Shown here piece after piece: positions 32,883 through 40,228 of a DNA stretch of 64,000 bases. A program made the position numbers and the translations under genes. Below the pieces are notes generated by a model. It was not told the DNA's origin and did not search any database. It saw only the letters and a program-made list of their open reading frames with translations. Origin of the DNA: Christensenella minuta (GTDB lineage Bacteria > Bacillota > Clostridia > Christensenellales > Christensenellaceae); contig NZ_CP029256.1 of the NCBI RefSeq assembly GCF_003628755.1, forward strand, positions 1,569,585-1,633,584, read 5' to 3'. The first letter of the stretch is position 1. Each line of letters starts with the position of its first letter.

Positions 32883-34358
32883 TTGAAAACTGAATTGCTT
32901 CGCGTTGAGTTTTTATGCAAATTTTTTCACCAGGATATGATCCTCGACCATGTTACATTCAATGTGTTTGAAGGCGAAACGCTCGCAATCCTCGGCGCGA
33001 ACGGCGCGGGAAAGACGCCGCTCGTGAGAATCCTCGGCGGGATCCTTCAAAAGGATACGGGCGAGCTTTTTTTCCGTGAAGAGCCTCTTTTCGACTATTC
33101 GCTCGAAAAAGCGCAGGCCCTCGGCATTCATATCGTGCAGCATTGCGGACGGATCGCCGATTCCCTTACGGTCGCCGAAAATATATGTATCCCCGCACGG
33201 CCCCGGGGCTGGATCAACCACCGTAAAATTGCCGCCCGGGCAAAAGCGCTGATGGGGCTTGTCGGCCTTGCGCGAAGCCCCTATGCACTGACCGGGGACC
33301 TGTGCGCTTCTGAAAAATCGCTCGTTGAGCTGGCGGCGGTTTTGAATCTTGGGCCGCGCCTGTTGATTTTTGACGAACCGCCCCTGCCTTATTCCGGTTC
33401 TCTGGGCCAAAAAATCCTTAATGTGATCGCCCACCTGAAGGCAAAGGGCTCTTCCGTCATCTATGTTACGGATAACATCCGAGACGCTCTGCAGGTCGCC
33501 GACAGGATCCTTGTGCTGCGCGACGGGATCGCCGCGGGGATTTTTGACAGGCAGAGCCCTTATTTTAATCCCCGGGACCTTTTGACCGTAATGGCAGGCA
33601 AAGGCGGAGGAACGCAGGCATACGAACCCGCGCGCCGGGACGACGTGATTATGGAGGTCAGGGACCTTTCCTGCCGCGTCCTCCATGATATCAATTTTCA
33701 TATTTACCGCGGCGAGATCCTTGGCATCGTGGGGCCAATGGATTCCAACAAAAGCATGCTGCTCCAACTGCTTTACGGATTTGTCCGCAGGACCAGGGGA
33801 ACCATCCTGATCGACGGTGAGGCCGTCCATATCCGTTCTCCCAAAGACGCCGTACGGCTGGGCATTTCTTACTTTACTTCGATGAAGGAAAAATCACACC
33901 TGTTGCCCGGTCTGACCGTAATGGAAAACATTACCCTTGCCGCGGCAAGGCGCGTCAGCAGCCTGGGGTGGATCAAACCGCACATCGAAAAGCATTATGC
34001 CGCAAGCCTGCTGGAGGCGTTCTCCATCCCCCCTTCCCTGCTTTCCGTCGTGACCGGCAGGCTGAGCAGCGGACTGCGCCAGAAGATACAGTTTATCCAG
34101 TGCCTGGCCGCAAAGCCGCGCATCATGCTTCTCTATGAGCCGACCAACGGGATCGATTTGGAAACGAAAAAGGAAATCCGCGAAGGGATCAAGCGGATGG
34201 CAGCCGAGGGCTGTACATTCGTCGTCGTATCCTCCAACATGCAGGAAAGCCTCGGAATATGCGACCGCTTCCTGGTACTGAGCGGAGGAGCGATCAAGGG
34301 TGAGCTTTCAAAGCCCGAAGCGGAACAGAGCAAGATCATCGAATTGATGCAAAAATAA
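32883..34358 (+). CDS. RbsA-like double ABC ATPase with degenerate motifs, next to a two-component system
   Basis: 491 residues from TTG 32883 (GGAGG eight bases upstream). It is homologous along its length to CUT2 sugar ATPases but several motifs are lost. NBD1 keeps Walker A GANGAGKT (38-45, followed by Pro) and Walker B LLIFDEP, but its signature region reads LCASEKSLVE and the H-loop His is Asp (VTDN, residue 197). NBD2 has GPMDSNKS (284-291) for Walker A, FTSMKEKS where PEDRK is expected, signature LSSGL, and LLYEP for Walker B. No permease gene accompanies it; the response-regulator gene follows after 16 bp. I infer a regulatory or nucleotide-binding role rather than transport. It may still form a mixed ATPase with the divergent transporter. 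Confidence 0.85.
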   Translation: MKTELLRVEFLCKFFHQDMILDHVTFNVFEGETLAILGANGAGKTPLVRILGGILQKDTGELFFREEPLFDYSLEKAQALGIHIVQHCGRIADSLTVAENICIPARPRGWINHRKIAARAKALMGLVGLARSPYALTGDLCASEKSLVELAAVLNLGPRLLIFDEPPLPYSGSLGQKILNVIAHLKAKGSSVIYVTDNIRDALQVADRILVLRDGIAAGIFDRQSPYFNPRDLLTVMAGKGGGTQAYEPARRDDVIMEVRDLSCRVLHDINFHIYRGEILGIVGPMDSNKSMLLQLLYGFVRRTRGTILIDGEAVHIRSPKDAVRLGISYFTSMKEKSHLLPGLTVMENITLAAARRVSSLGWIKPHIEKHYAASLLEAFSIPPSLLSVVTGRLSSGLRQKIQFIQCLAAKPRIMLLYEPTNGIDLETKKEIREGIKRMAAEGCTFVVVSSNMQESLGICDRFLVLSGGAIKGELSKPEAEQSKIIELMQK

Positions 34359-34374
34359 GCAAAGGAGCACATAA

Positions 34375-35976
34375 ATGATAAAAACAATCATTGTGGACGA
34401 CGAGGTTTGGGTATGCAAACTGATTTGCAATATTGTGGATTGGGGGAGTTACGGCTATGAAGTTGTAAGACAGGTATACAGCGGAACGGAGGCTCTCGAG
34501 GTGATCGCCGCGGAAAAGCCGGACCTCGTGTTTACCGACATCCGTATGCCCGGTATCGACGGCCTGAGCCTGATACGCGAGGCCGGGAAGATCAATCCAG
34601 GCACCAAATTCGTAATCATCAGCGGATACAGTGATTTTGAATACGCCAAAACCGCAATCGACCTCAATGTGCTCGGTTACCTTTTAAAACCGGTGGAACC
34701 GGAGGACCTTTCTTCCCTGCTTATGCGCCTGGAAGACGGTGTTTTCGGCAGCGCGGCGGAGAATTCCAATTCCCTTCACGAGGAGCTGAAAAAAAGCAAG
34801 CGGCAGTTCCGTGAGCAATTCATGTACAATTTCCTGATGGTCAACCCCCAGCCCGCTTATTTTTCTCTCGAACAGTTCAACAGGGAATCGGGGCTTGCCT
34901 GCCGCGAGGGGTGTTTCCAGGTATTCCAGATGATGCTGGACGAAAAAAACGGGGCCGCGCCCACTGCAAGTTCCGCCATTTTCCAGGCAATCACGGAATA
35001 TTGCTACCGTCTTTTAAAACCATGCTGCTTTGACGTATGCGTGATCCGGGTCAATCTTTCCGCCGTATGCGCCGTCAATTTCTCTCCGGCGGACGAAAGC
35101 AGGATCCGCGTCACGATGGAAGAGGTCTTCCATCAATGCCGCAACTATATCCCGGATATTTCGCGCTACAGCGTAACGCTTGGCGTGGGCGGCGCAGCGC
35201 GCTGCTTTTCCGGGCTTTCCGAATCCTTCCACTCCGCGCAGGACGCGGTGCGGGCGCGGATGATCCTCGGAACGGACCGCATCATCAGCCTCGGCGGGCA
35301 GGCGGCATCCCCGGAAATCAAGGAATTGTTCCCGCCGAGCTATAAAAACCTGATCCTGCGTTACCTCAACCATACCTGCGAATACAGCGCGCCGCAGGCG
35401 ACGGCGCTCATCTTTGAAAAGTTCGACAAAAACAAACTGACGGACAACCCGGGCATGCTCTTCCGCTTCGCCCTCGAATTTATCGACTCCCTCTATGCCG
35501 CCCTTGCGGGCTGCGGTGTGTCTCTTGCCGGGATGCAGCCGCAGGAAGCGGCAAAGCAAAAAATAGAGTCCCTGAACTCGATCGGGCAATTGAAACAATA
35601 CCTGACGGAATTGCTTGAAGCGGGCCGCCAGCTGTGCGATTCGCAAAAAAACAAAACAGTATCCACCATCGAGATCCTCAAAAATTATATCGGGGAACAT
35701 TTTAACGAAGACATCAGCCTAAGCGATCTTTCCTCACAGGTATACCTCAACCCCAAATATATCAGCGAATTGTTCAAAAAGGAAACGGGCGTCAATTTCA
35801 GCGACTACCTCTCCGCCGTACGTATCGAAAAGGCTAAGGGTTACCTGATCGATCCGCGCTGCCGTATCAGCGAGATCGCTTCTCGGGTCGGTTACAGCGA
35901 CATCAAATATTTCAGCAAGCTGTTCAAGAAGATCGTTGGGGTGACTCCTTCCGAATTCAGGAAGCTGCATTGCTAA
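34375..35976 (+). CDS. YesN-type response regulator (receiver plus AraC HTH)
   Basis: 533 residues after AAAGGAGC. The receiver domain holds the acidic pair VDDE, phospho-acceptor Asp in VFTDIRMPGIDG near residue 55 and Lys in YLLKPVEPED. A ~300-residue linker domain with no clear motif follows. The C-terminal ~100 residues are an AraC helix-turn-helix pair (ISLSDLSSQVYLNPKYISELFKKE and ISEIASRVGYSDIKYFSKLF regions). Such regulators, paired with LytS/YesM kinases, activate carbohydrate-uptake genes. It sits between the degenerate ATPase and its kinase, divergent from the sugar ABC operon, the presumed target. Confidence 0.93.
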   Translation: MIKTIIVDDEVWVCKLICNIVDWGSYGYEVVRQVYSGTEALEVIAAEKPDLVFTDIRMPGIDGLSLIREAGKINPGTKFVIISGYSDFEYAKTAIDLNVLGYLLKPVEPEDLSSLLMRLEDGVFGSAAENSNSLHEELKKSKRQFREQFMYNFLMVNPQPAYFSLEQFNRESGLACREGCFQVFQMMLDEKNGAAPTASSAIFQAITEYCYRLLKPCCFDVCVIRVNLSAVCAVNFSPADESRIRVTMEEVFHQCRNYIPDISRYSVTLGVGGAARCFSGLSESFHSAQDAVRARMILGTDRIISLGGQAASPEIKELFPPSYKNLILRYLNHTCEYSAPQATALIFEKFDKNKLTDNPGMLFRFALEFIDSLYAALAGCGVSLAGMQPQEAAKQKIESLNSIGQLKQYLTELLEAGRQLCDSQKNKTVSTIEILKNYIGEHFNEDISLSDLSSQVYLNPKYISELFKKETGVNFSDYLSAVRIEKAKGYLIDPRCRISEIASRVGYSDIKYFSKLFKKIVGVTPSEFRKLHC

Positions 35977-35989
35977 TTAAGGAGCGCAC

Positions 35990-37324
35990 ATGCCGAAATT
36001 ATTTACTTCATTTAAAAAGCGCATAGACAAAATTGTTTTAAGAATGAACAATCACAAAATCGGGACGGGACTTACCATCCTGCTGACCGCCTGCGCCGCA
36101 ATTTTCGTCGCCCTGCCCGTCGCATATACGCTTTATTCCTCTGAACTCCTGCACAACCAGCGGCTGGCCCTCGGCCGGGCCGAGGCCAACCTTGCCTTTC
36201 AGGAGCTTGACTTTGTGTGGGGAGGCCTTCCGCCGGAGGACGGATTCAACGACTATTCCGGGCACCTGGTCCTCGTGGACCAGGCGGGGGACGTTATTTT
36301 TTCCACTGTGCCGGGTCCGGAAAAACAGGCCGTGCGGCCGGACGCGAAAGAAGACAGCATCGTCTTCACCCATTCCCTTGCAAGCGGTATGACCGCTTAT
36401 TACTTGTATCCTTCCTACCGCATGGATACGGTAGCGGCGGTGTGGATCAGTATTGCCTATGTCGCTGTTTTTATCTGTATCCTTTTCATTATCAAGCGCA
36501 AAATGTACGACCCGATCACAAAGGTGGAGCGCATCCTTCACGGCGTGATCGAAGGGGAAACCGATTTTACATTTGACGCCGCCAAAAGAAGCGACCTGTT
36601 CTCCCCGATCTTTTCCGACCTGCACGCCTTGTTTGAAAACATGAAGGCCCTGACCCTGCGCGAATCGAACGCCCAGCTAATGAAAAAGCAGGCGGAGCTC
36701 GACGCCCTCCAAAGCCAGATTAACCCGCATTTCCTATATAATACCCTGGAGGCGATCCGCGGGCAGGCAATCGAGTATGGGCTGCAGGATATCGAGATGA
36801 TGACCCGTTCGCTTTCCAAGCTCTTCCGTTACAGTATCAGCAACCATAACACGCTGGTGACGCTGAGAGAGGAGCTTGACAATGTGGATAATTATTTATA
36901 TATCCAGCATCTTCGCTTCAACAACAAATTTACAAAAATCAGCCGTATCGACGAAGACGCCCTCGATTATATGGTCCCCAAGCTGATTATCCAGCCGATC
37001 GTGGAAAACGCGATCTATCACGGGCTCGAGATGAAGATCGGCCAGGGACAGATTATCATCAGCGCATACATCACTGAGACAAGACTGATTATCGATATCC
37101 AAGACGACGGACTTGGGATCAGCGAAGAAAGCCTGCGGAGGCTGAACGCTACCCTTTCGGAAGGAAACACACAGATCAAGCCGCATACGAAAGGCTCGTC
37201 CATCGGCCTGCGGAACGTGAACGCGCGCATCCGCCTGACCTTCGGCAAGGGTTACGGAATCAGCGTATACAGCACCGAAGGCGCAGGTACGGACGTCCAG
37301 CTGAAGCTTCCCCTGACTAAATAA
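35990..37324 (+). CDS. YesM-type sensor histidine kinase
   Basis: 444 residues, AAGGAGC upstream, 13 bp after the regulator gene. TM1 at about 26-47 and TM2 near 147-167 enclose a ~100-residue extracytoplasmic region. A HAMP-like linker follows, then the His_kinase motif QINPHFLYNTLEAIRGQA with the phosphorylated His, then the ATPase domain (QPIVENAIYHGLE N-box, IQDDGLGIS, SIGLRNVNARI). The sensor loop is short for direct sugar binding, so the signal may come through a partner protein such as the transporter or its binding protein. That is inference. Confidence 0.93.
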   Translation: MPKLFTSFKKRIDKIVLRMNNHKIGTGLTILLTACAAIFVALPVAYTLYSSELLHNQRLALGRAEANLAFQELDFVWGGLPPEDGFNDYSGHLVLVDQAGDVIFSTVPGPEKQAVRPDAKEDSIVFTHSLASGMTAYYLYPSYRMDTVAAVWISIAYVAVFICILFIIKRKMYDPITKVERILHGVIEGETDFTFDAAKRSDLFSPIFSDLHALFENMKALTLRESNAQLMKKQAELDALQSQINPHFLYNTLEAIRGQAIEYGLQDIEMMTRSLSKLFRYSISNHNTLVTLREELDNVDNYLYIQHLRFNNKFTKISRIDEDALDYMVPKLIIQPIVENAIYHGLEMKIGQGQIIISAYITETRLIIDIQDDGLGISEESLRRLNATLSEGNTQIKPHTKGSSIGLRNVNARIRLTFGKGYGISVYSTEGAGTDVQLKLPLTK

Positions 37325-37334
37325 ACGAAGGCAG

Positions 37335-37369
37335 AAAAGCCCGGAAGAAAATTTTTCTTCCGGGCTTTT
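37335..37369. terminator. Bidirectional terminator between convergent kinase genes
   Basis: AAAAGCCCGGAAGAAA and TTTCTTCCGGGCTTTT arms; T-tracts serve both strands. Confidence 0.85.
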
Positions 37370-37383
37370 ACGTATCGGCAAAA

Positions 37384-38808
37384 TCAATCCGCTTTTTTGA
37401 GCGTAAACGTGAAGGTCGTTCCGTCCTGCGCGTTCGACGTTACCCATATCTTCTGGCCGTGTGCCTTGAGGATATTTTTGACGATAGAAAGGCCGATGCC
37501 CGTCCCCTCCTTTTCCCGCGTATGGGATTTGTCGATCTTGTAGAAGCGGTCAAAAATATAGGGGATGTCCTCTTCCGGGATCGCGTCGCCGGAATTGTTG
37601 ATGCTCACCCACACGGAATCGCCGTGCATCTCGTTCGACACGCGCAGCCGTCCGCCCTCCGGCGCAAACTTGATAGCGTTTTCCATAATGTTATGCAGCA
37701 CTTGGGTAAGGCGGTTCATATCCGCGAGGACATAGACCTTGCCGTCCTTAAGGTCTGCCTCCACTCCGAGGCCTTTCGCGTTTATTTTGCTTTCAAAGGA
37801 GACCAGCACGCGGCGTATGAGTTCGCCGATGTCTACATGCTCCACTTGCATGGGGAATTGCCCCGACTCGATCTTGGCGAGGTCGAGCATATCGGTAATC
37901 AGCAGGTTCAGGCGTTTGGATTCACCCAGCACGACTTCGAGGTAATGGCCGATCTCATCCTTGGGGATCGTACCGTCGAGCGCGGCCTGCACCAGTCCCT
38001 GTATAGATGTGAGCGGGCTTCTAAGCTCGTGGGACACGTTCGCAATCAGGCTTTCGCGCGACGCCTCATATTTTTTGAGATCCCGCGCCACGCTGTTGAA
38101 CGTATCGGCCAGCTGTCCGATCTCATCCTTTGAACTGACCCGCAAATGAATGTCGAAATCCCCTTTTGCGAGCTGGCGTGCGCCGAGGGTAACGACGGAA
38201 AGCGGCCGCAGCATGCTTTTGGAGAAAATATAGGTCAGCACGATACCGAGCGCCGCAGATATCCCCGCCGCAAGCACGATCTGGCGGTACATGGCCATGA
38301 GAGACTGCTCCATCTCATAGATTTGTTTATGTACAAACACATAACCGACGATCTGACCGTCGCTCACGACGGGCGTGGCAACGGTGAGCACGGGTGTGTT
38401 GAACACATTATTCGCTTCAGTGATTTTGCGTACGGTATTTCCTTTATTCAATTCGGCGATCATATCGTCGTAATAGGTTTGGATTTCTTTCTGCGTGACG
38501 CTGGTGCGTCCGCTGGGGTCTTTCATCAGCCACCCTGCGAGGTCGCTGTTGATGATCCAGATGGCGTTGTTGTTCGCTTTTGCCTTGGCGGCGATCTGGT
38601 CGTTGAGCTGGTAATAGGACAAGGCCCCGTTGGCGTAGAGGTTGACCAGGTTTTCCACGTCGTCCGCGGTGGCGGTCATCTGCTGCTTACTGTCGTCGAG
38701 GTAGGCGTTACGGACCACCTGGCTCATCATGAGACCGGACAAAAGCAGGGCGATCATAATGATCGCCATGAAAAGCAGCATTATTTTACCAAAAATGGTT
38801 TTAATCAT
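37384..38808 (-). CDS. Membrane sensor histidine kinase
   Basis: 474 residues. TM1 at about 7-30, an extracytoplasmic region of ~140 residues, TM2 at about 172-195, HAMP (SMLRPLSVVTLGARQLAKGDFDI), HisKA with LIANVSHELRSPLTSIQG, and HATPase with NIMENAIKFA, a NSGDAIPEEDIP G1 region and GTGIGLSIVKNIL. It pairs with the OmpR-type regulator encoded upstream on the same strand. A 219-bp gap between them contains a separate TATAAT box near 38840, so the kinase may also be expressed independently. The sensed signal is unknown. Confidence 0.93.
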   Translation of the reverse strand: MIKTIFGKIMLLFMAIIMIALLLSGLMMSQVVRNAYLDDSKQQMTATADDVENLVNLYANGALSYYQLNDQIAAKAKANNNAIWIINSDLAGWLMKDPSGRTSVTQKEIQTYYDDMIAELNKGNTVRKITEANNVFNTPVLTVATPVVSDGQIVGYVFVHKQIYEMEQSLMAMYRQIVLAAGISAALGIVLTYIFSKSMLRPLSVVTLGARQLAKGDFDIHLRVSSKDEIGQLADTFNSVARDLKKYEASRESLIANVSHELRSPLTSIQGLVQAALDGTIPKDEIGHYLEVVLGESKRLNLLITDMLDLAKIESGQFPMQVEHVDIGELIRRVLVSFESKINAKGLGVEADLKDGKVYVLADMNRLTQVLHNIMENAIKFAPEGGRLRVSNEMHGDSVWVSINNSGDAIPEEDIPYIFDRFYKIDKSHTREKEGTGIGLSIVKNILKAHGQKIWVTSNAQDGTTFTFTLKKAD

Positions 38809-39027
38809 CCGTTTTCCCCGTCTCTTTGCTTCTTATGGGATTATTATACTCATTTTTTATGACAAAAGTGTAAATAAATATTAAATAAATCCCACGTATA
38901 GCGCCATACGGGGAGCCAACGCGGTAAATTCCGCTTCCCCGCTTCCGCGGGGCATACCCGGGGCAGGCACCTTTTGCCGGGAACGCAGGATCAAAATACA
39001 GGAAAGCCTCATCTGGCCGCCCGTGCA
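38809..39027. other. Gap between response regulator and kinase genes
   Basis: No gene. On the minus strand it has a CCCCGC-GGAA-GCGGGG hairpin near 38937-38953 and a TATAAT box about 30 bases before the kinase start, without a clear -35 at normal spacing. Confidence 0.45.
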
Positions 39028-39699
39028 TTATACCTCGAATTTATATCCCACGCCCCATACCGTTTTGATCTGCCACGGTTCGTCGTCTTTGAATTTCTCG
39101 CGCAGGCGTTTGATGTGTACGTCCACCGTGCGGGAATCGCCGAAGTATTCAAAGCCCCATACCTGCTCTAAAAGCTGGTCGCGCGTGAATACTTTATTGG
39201 GCCGGGACGCGAGGAAATACAGCAGCTCGATTTCCTTGGGAGGCATTTGTACCTCCCTGCCTTCGTAAATCACTTGGTAATTCTGCATATCAATCTTGAG
39301 GTTTGGATATTCGAGGATATCTGATTTATCTTCCTGTGTACTGCGCCGGATGACTGCCTTAACGCGCGCGACAAGCTCCTTCGGATCGAAGGGTTTTACG
39401 ATGTAGTCGTCCGCGCCGAGCTCGAGCGCAAGCACCTTATCGAACGTTTCCCCTTTGGCCGTAAGCATGATAACCGGGACATTCGATTTTGCCCTGATCT
39501 GCTTGATCGTCTCGATTCCGTCCTGCACGGGCATCATGATGTCGAGGATCACAAGATCGTACTGTTTACCGAAAAACAGGTCGACGCCGATCGCGCCGTC
39601 CGCCGCTTCCGTGACCTCGTAGCCCTCCTTGCGCAAATACAGTTTGACAACCTCGCGGATGTTTTTATCGTCATCTATGACCAGAATGTTCTGCTTCAT
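39028..39699 (-). CDS. OmpR/PhoB-family response regulator
   Basis: 223 residues after AAGGAG. Receiver: IDDDKN acidic pair, Asp in VILDIMMPVQDG near residue 53, MLTAKG, and YIVKPFDPKEL. The winged helix domain has FTRDQLLEQVWGFEYFGDSRTVDVHIKRLREKF and a final VWGVGYKFEV. It is the cognate regulator of the kinase that follows on the same strand. It lies 37 bp after DUF523 and could be part of the mutS2-DUF523 transcript. No target can be assigned. Confidence 0.94.
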   Translation of the reverse strand: MKQNILVIDDDKNIREVVKLYLRKEGYEVTEAADGAIGVDLFFGKQYDLVILDIMMPVQDGIETIKQIRAKSNVPVIMLTAKGETFDKVLALELGADDYIVKPFDPKELVARVKAVIRRSTQEDKSDILEYPNLKIDMQNYQVIYEGREVQMPPKEIELLYFLASRPNKVFTRDQLLEQVWGFEYFGDSRTVDVHIKRLREKFKDDEPWQIKTVWGVGYKFEV

Positions 39700-39736
39700 C
39701 AGTTTTTCTCCTTTTTATCCGAAACGGTTCCCCGTT

Positions 39737-40177
39737 TCATGAATGAATCTCCACTACTTTTATACCACTTTTGAGGAGCAATGCGCAAGTCACGCCGCAG
39801 CCTTCGCGCAGGACCCCCTCGAACGTTCCGTCGTAAATTCTCCCTGCCCCGCACGACGGACTCTTAGACTTGAGCCACACCTCATCTGCGCCGTTTTTCC
39901 GGACATATGCAAGAAATTTACGCGCGCCGTTCAGGAATTCCTGTGTAACGCATTTTCCCTCTTTATTATAAACACCGGCTCTGCCGCATAAAACGTCAAA
40001 ACCGTCGCCCCCGCGTATTTCCGCCGGAGGGCGCGGTATTTTGAGGCCGCCCATCGCCTCCGGACAGGCGCATACGGCTTTTCCCTCGCGCACAAGCCGC
40101 ATGACTTCACCGTTCGTCTTTGCGCTCCCGTCGTACCTGCATTTTTTCCCCGCAAGACACGCGCTCACTACGATCAT
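39737..40177 (-). CDS. DUF523 family protein
   Basis: 146 residues after AGGAG. It has the invariant VSACLAGKKCRYDG start, CPEAMGGL in the middle, and a WLKSKSPSCGAGRIYDG block; the Cys residues probably bind metal or a cluster. DUF523 is found widely in Firmicutes and proteobacteria, also fused to DUF1722; its function is unproven. It lies 51 bp after mutS2 in the same direction. Confidence 0.92.
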   Translation of the reverse strand: MIVVSACLAGKKCRYDGSAKTNGEVMRLVREGKAVCACPEAMGGLKIPRPPAEIRGGDGFDVLCGRAGVYNKEGKCVTQEFLNGARKFLAYVRKNGADEVWLKSKSPSCGAGRIYDGTFEGVLREGCGVTCALLLKSGIKVVEIHS

Positions 40178-40228
40178 TTCACATCTCCTTTTACAGGCAA
40201 TACCGCCTCTGTTCCCGGCGCATGAGGA

